Assembly: GCA_934216615.1 (NCBI GenBank) | Contig: CAKQCB010000004.1 | Location: forward strand, 124,001-188,000 | Source: an uncultured Anaerolineae bacterium | GTDB taxonomy: Bacteria > Chloroflexota > Anaerolineae > Aggregatilineales > Phototrophicaceae | Direction: 5' to 3' | DNA: 64,000 bases | In this document: one piece after another, positions 1 to 9,375 of the stretch | How the letters are laid out: every line of letters begins with the position of its first letter | Position numbering within the stretch: position 1 is the stretch's first letter | Translations under genes and position numbers: made by a program | The notes under the pieces: model-generated | Seen by the model: only the letters and a program-made list of their open reading frames with translations | The model's database searches: none | What the model was told of the DNA's origin: nothing

Positions 1-761
1 ATAGCAACGTTACGGCCTGCGGTCTTATCCGTGAGCAAGCTGGCTTCGCTCACCGGGTCTAGGGTGACATCTTCTTCACTGACAATCGGCTCTGCATCGA
101 TTAACTGGCCGAATTCTTTAATTTCAGGGGTGGTGAAGGCGGCCTGCGCCGGCCCACGCCGACCAATTACGTAGATGTCCTGAATCTTGCTGGCGCGTAA
201 GGCATCCAACGCATAATCCGCAATATCAGTGACGGCGAGTTCTTCTGGCGTACTCGCGAGGATTCGGGCGACATCCATCGCCACGTTGCCATTACCAATC
301 ACGGCGACGGCGGACGTATTCAAATCAAACTGATAATCGCGATAATCCGGATGTCCGTTATACCAACCTACAAATTCGGTTGCCGCATGGCTTCCAAGCA
401 GGTTTTCCCCTGTGATGCCTAATTGACGGTCGGTTTGTGCGCCCACCGCAAAAATGATGGCGTGAAAGACTGTTTTTAAGTCGGCAAGGGTGATGTCTTT
501 TCCAAACGTGACGTTGCCACGATAGCGGAAACGCGGGTTGTTGGCGATTTCATCATACGTTTTTGTCACAGACTTGATCTTGGCATGGTCGGGCGCAACG
601 CCACCGCGCACAAGCCCAAACGGGGTTGGCAGGCGCTCAAACATTTCAATTTCTACGACGGGTTGAGTTTGTTTCAAAAGATGATCTGCCGCATAAAAAG
701 CAGAGGGGCCAGAACCGATAATTGCGACACGCAATGTTGAATTATCCAAAGGGGCGACCAT
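1..761 (-). CDS. Ferredoxin/adrenodoxin-NADP reductase-like flavoprotein, 3' end cut by window edge
   Basis: The first 253 codons are present; the C-terminus lies outside the window. The N-terminus has a Rossmann FAD-binding motif ([18 protein letters not shown]) followed by [19 protein letters not shown], a hallmark of adrenodoxin reductase/FprA-type NADP reductases. A second dinucleotide motif ([15 protein letters not shown]) and the [14 protein letters not shown] segment match the NADP-binding half of that family. By family, it moves electrons between NADPH and a small ferredoxin through FAD in the cytoplasm. The start is the ATG at 761-759. The next gene runs divergently, so this one has its own promoter somewhere in 762-1103. 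A glutamate synthase small-subunit-like role is possible, but the [13 protein letters not shown] signature favours FprA. Confidence 0.85.
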   Translation of the reverse strand, partial: MVAPLDNSTLRVAIIGSGPSAFYAADHLLKQTQPVVEIEMFERLPTPFGLVRGGVAPDHAKIKSVTKTYDEIANNPRFRYRGNVTFGKDITLADLKTVFHAIIFAVGAQTDRQLGITGENLLGSHAATEFVGWYNGHPDYRDYQFDLNTSAVAVIGNGNVAMDVARILASTPEELAVTDIADYALDALRASKIQDIYVIGRRGPAQAAFTTPEIKEFGQLIDAEPIVSEEDVTLDPVSEASLLTDKTAGRNVA

Positions 762-1103
762 AAACCGTGACTAAAATCCATCTCAATGAACAACTATCTT
801 AAGTATACATCCCCTTATGAACAGAAAATGGGTCATTTGTCATCAATAGATAGATTATATTGCACAAACTTCATCCCCATTGATGCGTTGTGAGGTGCTT
901 TTCAACTTCACGTGTTGCGCTAACGCTGAGCCGTCCTCCCAAATTTTTATAGTGTTCAAGCCAAACTTACAGCTTCAAAATATCAACAAGTTGATTGTCC
1001 TCGAAATTTGTGTTACCGGATTCACCCTCACTATAATTCTCGTATATTATTGTTGGAGTTCATCTTCGATGATACGAAAAATTTAAATTAGGAAGTGCTC
1101 TCA
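762..1103. other. Divergent intergenic region
   Basis: About 340 bases between divergent genes, AT-rich. A short open frame at 880-1086 has no ribosome binding site and no recognisable product, so it is not called. The region must hold promoters for both neighbours; the only convincing hexamer is the TATAAT at 1032-1037 described separately. Confidence 0.6.
1008..1037 (+). promoter_or_regulatory. Candidate promoter of the STAND NTPase gene
   Basis: A perfect TATAAT at 1032-1037 lies 18 bases after TTGTGT (1008-1013), a partial -35. The predicted transcript would start near 1044 and give a leader of about 60 bases ending in the AGGAAG ribosome binding site at 1089-1094. The -35 is weak, so this is a candidate only. 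Confidence 0.35.
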
Positions 1104-4100
1104 ATGCCCTCACAGAAACAGTCATTTAACGTTATTTTCATCACGACAAAAGAAATATTAAATTTATACCAAACTGTTTTGATCGACATTGCCGCCCCCT
1201 TACAGATGAATCCGCAGTTTGTGGATTATAAACTCTCGAGCGCAGAGGCATTGATAAACCACACCTTTCAAGCGGTGGATGAGGCGCACGTGATGGTGTT
1301 GATCCTTGGCGGGGGTGAAGATGAAATTCCCCAAGACGACAACCTCAACCCGCAACAGCATTCCTTATTAGAACTTGCCTATCGACGCATGGTACAGTTG
1401 CAGAAACCGATCTATGCCTTTCGCCCACGCATGGCGGACTTTCAGCCTGAAACGTCGGTACAAAAGTTGTATCAACACTTGATCGAAGCGAAGCATCAGA
1501 TCATCAGTGTGAAGACGGTGTCGGAATTAGAGACAGAAATCGCCCAACAGCTCGCCACATTTAGGGATAAACAAACGCCATCCCCTTTACCGCGCCCTCC
1601 ACAAATTTACAGTCACCCCCCGTATGCGCTGACCAAAGACTTCATCGGGCGCGAAGCTGAACTGCAACTGCTCGACCAATGGGCAGAATCTAACGATCAG
1701 TTTTTTGTCTTGGAAGCGTTGGGCGGTCAAGGCAAAAGTGCGCTGGCGTGGGAATGGGTGACCCACCGCCGTCAGCAAGATTTTGATGGCATCGTCTGGT
1801 GGAGTTTTTACGAGCGGGGCGCGACGGTAGACACGCTCATCATCCATACGCTGGCTTATTTAACAGGTCAACATCCCAACGTGGTGAAACGGCTCGACCT
1901 GAAAACCCGCACCGAAACCTTGCTTGAAGAACTGCGCCAGAAAAAAGTTCTGCTGGTGTTAGATGGTTTTGAACGTGCCTTAATCGCTTATGCAGGGTTG
2001 GGCAGCGCTTATCTACGCGACGATAACATCAGCGAAACCCAAGATGATCGCGCGTGCATCAACCCGCGTGATGAGCAGTTTCTGGATGACCTCTTGGAAT
2101 CAACTTCCACCAAAGTCATCATCACCACTCGGTTGATGCCCAGCGCGTTACAGTTTTTCACGTTTCTGAAATCGTCGGTACGGCATCACAAGCTGGCAGG
2201 GTTAGAACTGTCTGACGCGCGTGATATGCTCAGTTCCTACAATATTTTTTACGATGATGAAGACCAACTCAACCAGTTTTTAGAGTCGGTTGGTCGCCAT
2301 TGTTTAGTCATCAAGATCGTGGCTGGAACCGTCGCTGAATTCAAAGTTGCGGAAGGGGATTTTGATCGCTGGTATGAACTGCGCGGTAAAAACCTCAACC
2401 TGTCGAAGTTAGCCATCACCGAAGAACGACAAACTCACATTCTCTCAGACGCTTTTCAGGGCTTAAGCCCGTTTGAGCAGAAGGTGTTAGCGCAGATCGC
2501 TATGTTGGGTCGCCCGACCAGCTACGCTGAAATTAACAAGATGTTTAATCCTTACCTACCCCCTCAGCCCCCCTTACCACCGTTACCGCCGCTGCCTCAA
2601 ACCCGCCGGATGCCGTTTGGGACGCTCAAGCTGGGGCAGTTGATGGCGGAACGAAGCCGAACGTCTGACACGAATTTGATCCGTCGGCTGGATTCAGAAA
2701 TTATTCTGGAAAGGCTGATCTCTGAGAAGATCAATCGTGATATTGAAGGAAGTCAGGAACAGCTCAAGCTGGATGAAATTGCCATCAAACAAAAACGGCG
2801 TGAGTTGATTCAACAACACCAGCATGAATACGAATCGTCTGCGGCCTATTTACACGCCGTCGAACAGTTTGAGGCGGTCTTAGGCACGCTGGAAAATCGC
2901 GGTCTGCTCGACTGGGATAAAAACGCCAATATCTACGACTTGCATCCTTTGATTCGCGGGTATATCTCAGAACGGATCGACCCCGAACAAAAGGCTGAAT
3001 CGCAAGAACGCATCATCGAATATCACGCCAGCCAACCCTTAAAGGCCGCTCAGCTTCTCAGCACGGACGACATCTATCACGATGTAGAAATTTATCGCGG
3101 TTATTACAACATGGAGCAGTACAAACAGGCGGTACAGCACTTCTCAACCCGCCTCTCTCACCCCCTGCATCGGTTGGGTGAAAACCGCCTCATCATTCAA
3201 CTACTCAGCCCATTTTTTGAGACGGATACGGAAGTTCGGCGTGATATTGATCTGCCGAACATCTCGGTTGATTTGGCGCTGGCCTATACCCGTGTGGGCG
3301 AATTGGAGAAAGCCAATTACCTGTTGATGATGGCGCTCGACCCGACCCATGCCACCAACGATAGCCAATTGTCGATTGCTACCGCGCTCACCAACTACGG
3401 CTATAACCTCACCCGTATGAACCAACTGGCAAAAGCCAATTATGTCTATTCCCTCGCCGCCGAAATCAGCGCGACCGATACTAACCCCGACGTGAATATG
3501 TGGTCAGCGCTTGAACAGCTCGAATTTGCGCTCATGTTGGGTGACTGGGAAAGCGTCGCCATTTGGGTGGACATCATCCAACATCAAGAAGCGCCCAGCA
3601 TCAGCGCTGAGTTTTGGCGTATCCGCTACGACATCGCCTCGGCGGAATATGCGATGGTGAAAAACCCCAACCAAGCCCGCGCCTTACTCACCAAAGCCTA
3701 TGAGAATATCCAACTGTACCGCAACCGCCGACGCTTAGAAAACCTCGAAGGCTTGTGGGCAGAATATGAGTACTCGCAAGGTCATTATGACGCGGCGATG
3801 GAACACGCGCTAGAAGCGATGTCGCTGGCAAACGCAATGGGACATTCTACGGCGCGCTATCGCATCATCGCGGGGCTGATTGATGCGCAGTTAGGCAACC
3901 AAGACGATGCCTTCCAAGCGGTGGCTGAAGCGATTGGCGACACCCGTATGCCGATTGGCGACCATGCTTTTGTGTATGCGGGCGCGGCCGAAATCAGCTT
4001 GCGCTTTGACAACCTTCGCAGAGCGCAAAAACTGGCGCTCGACGCTTATACCGATGCGTGGGCAGACGGCCCGCCTTATGCGCGTGGGAAAGAACTGGAA

Positions 4101-5906
4101 CGCATCCGCAAACTATTCGAGCAGTTAGAACTTCCCTTGCCGAACCTGCCCATCAATCACCCTGAACACTTCGATCTGCGCTTTAATGAGGCGATTCGCG
4201 AGAAGTTTTTAAACCCCGACAAGCCTTTCAAGGGGAACACGGCCAAACCCCAACAGCGCATTGAAGTGCAGGGCAATACATGGCTTCAAATCGGCACAAT
4301 CGCCTTTTTTGGGGTAGGTGATGAAACGGGCGAAAACCCTGATATGGAGTTGATCCGCCGAATCAGCACCAAGCTGTCTTCGCTCAATGACATGCCCATG
4401 CCGATTATTGAAAGTAAGATGGGGCATCCGATTCGTTATCCTACCGCCAAAGATTTTGAAGTAAAGATTGAGCGCATCGAGTGGGAAAACTTGGCGTGGA
4501 ACAGTCACGAACGCCTCGCGTTAGATAAAACGTTTGTCATCGTCTTCGTTCGCACGCACAACAACACGGGCGAAACCGCTTATGCGTATGTCAATGTGCG
4601 CGGTGACCGCCTTGAAGCGCTGCTGAACAAACTCGCCAGCGGTGACCTTTTCCGCTTAGATGATTACGCGACGTTAGTCAGCGTGGGGTTGGACATGCCC
4701 GACCTCTCAGTACGACAAAAAATGTCGGTCGATTTTCTCTTTGGTGAATACTACATCAACGCCCGTTTGTTCCCGACCTTAGAACGTGTCAATACGCCGA
4801 CAGCGGATGATATGTCGAAGTGGAAAACCCCCTTCATGGGGCGCGAAGCGTTCCAGATCGGCACGGTTTCGACGTTCGGCTTGGAACAGGATAAAGACTT
4901 AGACATCACCAGACAGCTCGTGACGAAGTTATCGCTGTTAAACAGCTTTTCGTTCCCTATCTCTTATTCCAGCATGGGCGACGAAGTCTCGATTGCGTTT
5001 GGCGAGAAAAAACCTCAAGAACCCAAATTATTCTCAGAGATTGAATGGGAACTTGCAGAAAACCAGCTCTTTACCCGCATCTTCTTAATTATCTATCTCT
5101 CTGGACGCGACAGCACCAATTTGCCCGTCTATGCCTATATCAATATCCGCTTGGATCGTTTGGAGCATCTGCTCAACAAACTGGAATCCGGCCAACTGTT
5201 CGACCTCGACACCACCGCGACTGTCATCCTATCTGGGCATGGCGACCCCGACGAAAACACGCGCAAAAAACTGCTCAAAGATTATCTGTTCAGCGACCGT
5301 CAATTGAATGTGCGACGTTTCCCACCGCTCGAACACGTCAAAGGCGGGCCAGAACCCAAACCCTCAACTTCGTTGATCCAGATCAAAGGCAGCGCTTCGA
5401 TTCACATCGGCACGATTGCCATGTTCGACTTTATGGAACCGCACACGCACCCGCTCGTTGAAGACCTCGCAGAAAAAATTGCGCACTTGAACGCGGTCGA
5501 ATTGCCTATTTGCATCAGTAAAATGGGGGAAGAAGTCCCGCTTTTAGACGGGCCGATCATCGAATCTAGCCCCATGCGTTATGCGGACATCGTATGGACT
5601 GATGAAGAATTGGACCAAACGCAATCGGTCTTTGTCATCATACGCATCATCACCGAAAACGCAGAGGGTGCACAGTTCTTTGCTTATGTGAATGTGCGCA
5701 TGGATCGCTTGGGCACGCTGTTGAATGAAATCGAAAAAGACACGCTGTTTGAACTGTCTCAGTTTGCAACCATCGTCCAAAGTGGGTTAGGTGTCCCCGA
5801 CGACGAAACGCACGAAAAGCTCGCCAACAACTATCTGTTTTATTCTGGTCAGTTAAATGTGCGCCTTTTCCCGCCCCTGTCTGACTTAAGCCCAAGTGAC
5901 GACTAG
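1104..5906 (+). CDS. STAND-class NTPase with DUF4062-like N-terminus, TPR region and three C-terminal repeats
   Basis: About 1,600 residues. Residues 5-155 resemble DUF4062-type domains (short alpha/beta, 'EAHVMVLILGGGED', 'KPIYAF'). An NTPase follows: FIGREAEL near 180, Walker A GGQGKSA near 207, Walker B VLLVLDGF near 285 and an ITTR sensor near 340, as in NB-ARC/AP-ATPase proteins. A Pro-rich hinge lies near 490, a charged helical segment near 540-600, and TPR-like helices from about 630 to 1020. The last 550 residues are three homologous units of about 180 residues, each with IGT(I/V) at the front, AY(V/I)N(V/I)R-DRL-LLN in the middle and LNVR-FPPLE at the end. ATG 1104 is chosen because AGGAAG sits nine bases upstream; a GTG at 1095 would overlap it. 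By family, such proteins switch between ADP and ATP states on ligand binding. The target and output here are unknown. Not in an operon. Confidence 0.85.
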   Translation: MPSQKQSFNVIFITTKEILNLYQTVLIDIAAPLQMNPQFVDYKLSSAEALINHTFQAVDEAHVMVLILGGGEDEIPQDDNLNPQQHSLLELAYRRMVQLQKPIYAFRPRMADFQPETSVQKLYQHLIEAKHQIISVKTVSELETEIAQQLATFRDKQTPSPLPRPPQIYSHPPYALTKDFIGREAELQLLDQWAESNDQFFVLEALGGQGKSALAWEWVTHRRQQDFDGIVWWSFYERGATVDTLIIHTLAYLTGQHPNVVKRLDLKTRTETLLEELRQKKVLLVLDGFERALIAYAGLGSAYLRDDNISETQDDRACINPRDEQFLDDLLESTSTKVIITTRLMPSALQFFTFLKSSVRHHKLAGLELSDARDMLSSYNIFYDDEDQLNQFLESVGRHCLVIKIVAGTVAEFKVAEGDFDRWYELRGKNLNLSKLAITEERQTHILSDAFQGLSPFEQKVLAQIAMLGRPTSYAEINKMFNPYLPPQPPLPPLPPLPQTRRMPFGTLKLGQLMAERSRTSDTNLIRRLDSEIILERLISEKINRDIEGSQEQLKLDEIAIKQKRRELIQQHQHEYESSAAYLHAVEQFEAVLGTLENRGLLDWDKNANIYDLHPLIRGYISERIDPEQKAESQERIIEYHASQPLKAAQLLSTDDIYHDVEIYRGYYNMEQYKQAVQHFSTRLSHPLHRLGENRLIIQLLSPFFETDTEVRRDIDLPNISVDLALAYTRVGELEKANYLLMMALDPTHATNDSQLSIATALTNYGYNLTRMNQLAKANYVYSLAAEISATDTNPDVNMWSALEQLEFALMLGDWESVAIWVDIIQHQEAPSISAEFWRIRYDIASAEYAMVKNPNQARALLTKAYENIQLYRNRRRLENLEGLWAEYEYSQGHYDAAMEHALEAMSLANAMGHSTARYRIIAGLIDAQLGNQDDAFQAVAEAIGDTRMPIGDHAFVYAGAAEISLRFDNLRRAQKLALDAYTDAWADGPPYARGKELERIRKLFEQLELPLPNLPINHPEHFDLRFNEAIREKFLNPDKPFKGNTAKPQQRIEVQGNTWLQIGTIAFFGVGDETGENPDMELIRRISTKLSSLNDMPMPIIESKMGHPIRYPTAKDFEVKIERIEWENLAWNSHERLALDKTFVIVFVRTHNNTGETAYAYVNVRGDRLEALLNKLASGDLFRLDDYATLVSVGLDMPDLSVRQKMSVDFLFGEYYINARLFPTLERVNTPTADDMSKWKTPFMGREAFQIGTVSTFGLEQDKDLDITRQLVTKLSLLNSFSFPISYSSMGDEVSIAFGEKKPQEPKLFSEIEWELAENQLFTRIFLIIYLSGRDSTNLPVYAYINIRLDRLEHLLNKLESGQLFDLDTTATVILSGHGDPDENTRKKLLKDYLFSDRQLNVRRFPPLEHVKGGPEPKPSTSLIQIKGSASIHIGTIAMFDFMEPHTHPLVEDLAEKIAHLNAVELPICISKMGEEVPLLDGPIIESSPMRYADIVWTDEELDQTQSVFVIIRIITENAEGAQFFAYVNVRMDRLGTLLNEIEKDTLFELSQFATIVQSGLGVPDDETHEKLANNYLFYSGQLNVRLFPPLSDLSPSDD

Positions 5907-5927
5907 GGGACCCCGATTTTTGACGCG

Positions 5928-5961
5928 CCATCTGTCTCATCTCGTTTCATGGGACAGATGG
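5928..5961. terminator. Bidirectional hairpin between convergent genes
   Basis: A 13-base-pair stem (5928-5940 with 5949-5961; one G-U pair) and an 8-base loop fill the short gap between the stop at 5906 and the convergent stop at 5966. There is no U-tract on either side, so it may act as a transcription block or mRNA end stabiliser rather than a classical intrinsic terminator. Confidence 0.6.
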
Positions 5962-5965
5962 ACGC

Positions 5966-8203
5966 TCATTCAAACGCGACTTCATCCACAAAAAAGGCTA
6001 AGGCGCGGTCATCATCCCCGCTTCCGCGTGTCGGTTCGGCATAGACGAATGTGAACACGCTCGAAGCCTCTGCCGAGAGCATCCCCGTAGGGATTTCAAA
6101 GCGGTAATTTTCCAACGCTTCTGGGGTGATGGTCAACGTTTGCCCCGTCGAAATTCCGTTAATCAGCAAGCGGATGTCGCGCGGTTCTGCGAAGGACTGC
6201 GCTCTTAAAATCAGGGCTTGCGTGTTTTCAGGCACTTGAGCGACCAATGTCGTTTCTGTGCTTCCCCCCATCCAGCGCAAGGTGATGTCAAAAATCTGTT
6301 CTGGCGCATACCATCCTGTGCCGAGATACGCATAATCTCCAGCATCTCCAATCGGAATCACCGCTAACCCCTCAGCGTTGAGAGGTACTGTGCGCGGGGG
6401 ACACCCTTCGGGATGCCACACGCTACGATACGCGATCAAATCCCCTTCCTGCCAATAGGGACAAGCCAACTCTGAATGGCTGTTCAAAAAGCCGAGAATT
6501 TCTTCCAGCGTTTCGCTAAACGGGGGCAGCCATTGGGTATGAATGACGTAATAGCCAATGGGAAATAAACTGTTGCGTTCGGCCATCTGCTCGGCGACCA
6601 CATCCGCTTCTAAATCGCGCCGTTGACCTAACCATGCCATCATCGGGTCACTGGTGCGCATGTACATATAATGCCATGTGTTGATGCGCGAAATATGCCC
6701 GTTGACCACCCGTTTTTCATGCGTGAGCGCGTAAAACTGCGTCGTATACGTGATCGGTTCACCGACAAACCCCTCACCGCTGGAGCCACCGGTAGGAATA
6801 TCGACAATCACATATTCATACGGTTCATGGGCGATGTGCTCATAAAAGGCATATTCCGTCGGCAACGGCTGAATCGGAAAGGGTGAGAACATCCGCGAAT
6901 CCATCACCACGACGAAAAATAAGCCTGCATAAACAAGAAGCTGTCTTGATGGCCGAAGGTTCTCTATGAGAGGGGTGAGCGTCGCCCCGATAAACACCAG
7001 CGCGGGAATCATAAACACAACCGAGAACCGTTCAGGGTAGCGAAACATCCCGCCCAAAAGCTGATGTAATGCCACATACGGCATGGGGATGTCCGTCCCC
7101 CCGCCGATTGTGATGTATGCCCCTGCTGAGAGGATCAGCGGGGGCAGGGCGACCCATAGCCAAAACCAGCGGTCTTTGCGCAGTTTGTGCTGAACGTCTG
7201 GCTTTTTCCGCATCCATACATTCAACCCCACCGCAAGGATCATCCCCGGCAAGACCAGCGCCCCCATCGAAACATCACGATCACAATGCCAGACGAAACA
7301 TTCAGGGAACTCAATTTTAGGCCCACGTTCGGCGGGTGTGGTGGCGATGCCTTCCGTACTGTACGCGACAATTTCATCTAATGGGCCGAGGAAGGTCAAC
7401 AATCCCACCGCCACGATGAGCGCCACGCCCAAACTACCGACTAAACGCGGGATCAGCGTCTTCGTCTTCAGCGTGACAAGGCTGCACACACCATACGGGA
7501 CGAGCAGAAAAACCCCAAAGATGGCATATTGCACATCGGTGAGCATCATCAGCCACACGCCTAGCGCCAAGATGATGATCCATCCCAGCGGGCGTAATTT
7601 AGGCTGATGCACCTGCCACGCCAGCACTAAACGTCGCCATGCGAGGATGAGCAACAGAGGCCAAAACCATCCGAGCAGGTTCAGGTTTGTCCAGCCGATG
7701 CTGTGCAAAAGCAGCGGGGCGGTTTCGATCAACACCCCGCCTAAAAAGGCCAAGTTTCGGTTGACCCCGAACGTCCGCAAGAATAGATACGTAACGAATC
7801 CATTCAACACCAGCGCGACGATGAAAATCACCGTCATAGCGATATTGGACGACACTGCAGGGCTGAACCCGAATAGACGCGCGAACGGCTCCACGACTGC
7901 CCAAATGGGGAACCATGCCAGCGAGAGCGTGTGTAATGCCAAGCTGTTCACCCACGGCGCTAACACATAGGTGGTTTCATAGATGTTCAGTTGGTTCGCG
8001 AGGGCGTAACGCACCCACCAGAAATTCCAGTGGAAATGATAAAAATCGGTCACGCTGTGAAGCGGGTCGAGGGTGAGATGCGTGGTCACATGCAGAATGG
8101 CGTTAGCCAGCGCGATGCATGCAATCCCCGTAAAACACAGGAGCAGAAATAATCTCATGCGCAGGCTGTCCGCTTTGGCGTGTGATGGTGTAGTCGATGC
8201 CAT
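5966..8203 (-). CDS. Large polytopic membrane protein, GT-C glycosyltransferase-like, with C-terminal beta domain
   Basis: 745 residues. There are about 11-12 hydrophobic segments between residues 17 and 435, then a soluble C-terminal part of about 300 residues. The first loop after helix 1 carries LDPLHSVTDFYHFHWNFWW; an acidic residue in this loop is typical of GT-C lipid-sugar transferases. That is family knowledge, and I cannot prove catalysis here. The tail ends in a beta-rich module (about 600-745: ITLRWMGGS..., LLINGIS...) resembling a carbohydrate-binding sandwich. It probably works in the cytoplasmic membrane on lipid-linked sugars, or is a YfhO-like protein. Start ATG 8203-8201. An unusual inverted repeat enclosing a -10 sequence lies just upstream (8221-8268). 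Monocistronic. Confidence 0.65.
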   Translation of the reverse strand: MASTTPSHAKADSLRMRLFLLLCFTGIACIALANAILHVTTHLTLDPLHSVTDFYHFHWNFWWVRYALANQLNIYETTYVLAPWVNSLALHTLSLAWFPIWAVVEPFARLFGFSPAVSSNIAMTVIFIVALVLNGFVTYLFLRTFGVNRNLAFLGGVLIETAPLLLHSIGWTNLNLLGWFWPLLLILAWRRLVLAWQVHQPKLRPLGWIIILALGVWLMMLTDVQYAIFGVFLLVPYGVCSLVTLKTKTLIPRLVGSLGVALIVAVGLLTFLGPLDEIVAYSTEGIATTPAERGPKIEFPECFVWHCDRDVSMGALVLPGMILAVGLNVWMRKKPDVQHKLRKDRWFWLWVALPPLILSAGAYITIGGGTDIPMPYVALHQLLGGMFRYPERFSVVFMIPALVFIGATLTPLIENLRPSRQLLVYAGLFFVVVMDSRMFSPFPIQPLPTEYAFYEHIAHEPYEYVIVDIPTGGSSGEGFVGEPITYTTQFYALTHEKRVVNGHISRINTWHYMYMRTSDPMMAWLGQRRDLEADVVAEQMAERNSLFPIGYYVIHTQWLPPFSETLEEILGFLNSHSELACPYWQEGDLIAYRSVWHPEGCPPRTVPLNAEGLAVIPIGDAGDYAYLGTGWYAPEQIFDITLRWMGGSTETTLVAQVPENTQALILRAQSFAEPRDIRLLINGISTGQTLTITPEALENYRFEIPTGMLSAEASSVFTFVYAEPTRGSGDDDRALAFFVDEVAFE

Positions 8204-8220
8204 GAATCCAGTACCTAAAA

Positions 8221-8268
8221 AATTCTCTCAAGATGTGCCTATTATAGTATCCACACCTTGAGAGAATT
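8221..8268 (-). promoter_or_regulatory. Inverted repeat flanking a TATAAT -10, operator-like
   Basis: Arms 8221-8237 and 8252-8268 are 17 bases each and pair with one mismatch. The 14-base spacer contains TATAAT on the minus strand (8246-8241), well placed to drive the 5966-8203 gene with a leader of about 30 bases. A large palindrome straddling the -10 is the usual layout of a repressor operator; no regulator gene is adjacent. Confidence 0.45.
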
Positions 8269-8431
8269 TGTTGAGTGTGATGATTTGGTGGTGAGGTTTT
8301 CTTTTCAAGCCTCAATATGACATTTGACACACGGCATCAGGGATTAAGCACACTACTGTACAAACCCCCTTCAGAACGATAATAAAGTCATCTTCGTTAA
8401 ATGAGCAGTGGTTACAGAGGGATGTTATATC

Positions 8432-9007
8432 ATGAGTCGTTTTAAAACAGATGCAGGGACAATTATTCAAGACCCACCCCTAGCAAAGTTCCTTTTTAGT
8501 GATACCCGCGCCGCTTGGTTTTGGCTGATTGTCCGTGTGTTATTGGGCTGGGACTGGTTCTCTCACGGGTTACAAAAATTCAGCAATCCTGCATGGATGG
8601 AAACAGGTGAAGCTCTTCAAGGGTACTTGACCAACGCCGTCGAGAAGACCCCTTACGACTGGTACGCTTCTTTCATCGGTGGCATCCTAGATTCGGGTGC
8701 TTACACATGGTTCGCTAAATGCGTTGTGTTCGGTGAAATTCTGGTCGGCATCGGCTTGATCGTTGGAGCATTTGTCGGGATCGCCGCATTCTTCGGTGCA
8801 TTCATGAACTGGAACTTCATCATGGCGGGTTCTGCAAGCACCAATGGGTTCTTACTCGCAGTCGCCATTCTCTTGGTTCTGGCTTGGAAGGTCGCAGGCT
8901 ACTATGGTGCAGACCGTATCCTGCTCGCTAAATTAGGCACGCCGTGGCGCGGTAAAGAGGACAAAGCAAACATCCCTCTAAAATCCTCGAAAGCAAACGC
9001 CACATAA
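8432..9007 (+). CDS. DoxX-family membrane protein
   Basis: 191 residues. After about 25 polar residues come four hydrophobic segments: WFWLIVRVLLGWDWFSHGLQK near 30-50, CVVFGEILVGIGLIVGAFVG near 95-115, AAFFGAFMNWNFIMAG near 117-135 and LLAVAILLVLAWKVAGYYGADR near 143-165. R(V/I)..G..(F)..HG.QK and GE...GIGL are the conserved features of the DoxX / thiosulfate:quinone oxidoreductase small-subunit-like superfamily. By family it is a cytoplasmic-membrane protein, often linked to quinone or thiol stress chemistry, but DoxX members vary and no partner gene is present. ATG 8432 is preferred over GTG 8408 because AGAGGG lies ten bases before it. A terminator follows at 9038. Confidence 0.8.
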   Translation: MSRFKTDAGTIIQDPPLAKFLFSDTRAAWFWLIVRVLLGWDWFSHGLQKFSNPAWMETGEALQGYLTNAVEKTPYDWYASFIGGILDSGAYTWFAKCVVFGEILVGIGLIVGAFVGIAAFFGAFMNWNFIMAGSASTNGFLLAVAILLVLAWKVAGYYGADRILLAKLGTPWRGKEDKANIPLKSSKANAT

Positions 9008-9037
9008 ACAGCGTTGTGAAACACATTGATGTGAAAG

Positions 9038-9070
9038 TCCCCCAGTCAACAATGGGGGATTTTCATTTTC
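9038..9070 (+). terminator. Intrinsic terminator of the DoxX gene
   Basis: TCCCCCA (9038-9044) and TGGGGGA (9053-9059) form a GC-rich stem around an 8-base loop, followed by TTTTCATTTTC. It lies 30 bases after the stop codon. Confidence 0.85.
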
Positions 9071-9183
9071 TACAGGGTTTGCGTAACCCCTGAAGTGTAA
9101 AAAGTTTCTCAGTTTTTTCATGCAAAGTGTTAGAAATATGTTAATTGCTGTTCACAAAATTCATTTTAGGGGTATGCTTAGTA

Positions 9184-9213
9184 TTGACACTAAGGTGTAG
9201 AAGGATATAGAAT
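9184..9213 (+). promoter_or_regulatory. Sigma-70-type promoter for the tRNA-Ala transcript
   Basis: A perfect TTGACA (9184-9189) is followed after 18 bases by TAGAAT (9208-9213). The start would fall near 9220, about 45 bases before the tRNA. The leader includes the tRNA-like fragment at 9237-9252. Confidence 0.65.
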
Positions 9214-9236
9214 GCCCTCCATCTATAATCAGTTGT

Positions 9237-9252
9237 GCGCCCTGTAGCTCAG
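9237..9252 (+). pseudogene. tRNA 5'-end fragment (acceptor/D-arm start)
   Basis: GCGCCCTGTAGCTCAG reads like the first 16 bases of a tRNA (acceptor strand, then the D-arm entry TAGCTCAG), but the following bases form no D-loop, anticodon arm or T-arm. It lies 14 bases before the intact tRNA-Ala, inside the same predicted transcript. It could be the remnant of a lost tRNA gene, or chance. Confidence 0.4.
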
Positions 9253-9265
9253 AAATATCCAACAC

Positions 9266-9338
9266 GGGCCTATAGCTCAGCTGGGAGAGCGTTTCAATGG
9301 CATTGAAAAGGTCAAGGGTTCGAATCCCTTTAGGTCCA
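9266..9338 (+). tRNA. tRNA-Ala (anticodon GGC)
   Basis: A complete cloverleaf can be drawn. The acceptor stem is GGGCCTA with TAGGTCC (9331-9337; one G-U), discriminator A at 9338. The D-arm is GCTC/GAGC, the anticodon stem TTTCA/TGAAA with loop ATGGCAT (anticodon GGC, reads GCC/GCU), and the T-arm AAGGG-TTCGAAT-CCCTT. CCA is not encoded, so it must be added after transcription. A promoter lies upstream at 9184 and a terminator at 9376. Confidence 0.93.
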
Positions 9339-9375
9339 CATTATGCTACTGGAGCACGATGGTTGTAGAGCAGAA

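Noticed and set aside
880..1086. 68-codon open frame upstream of the STAND gene
   Set aside because: No ribosome binding site, it overlaps the best promoter hexamer for the next gene, and the product has no recognisable pattern.
1587..1847. Antisense open frames within large genes
   Set aside because: Shadows of well-supported coding sequences; no start signals or family similarity.
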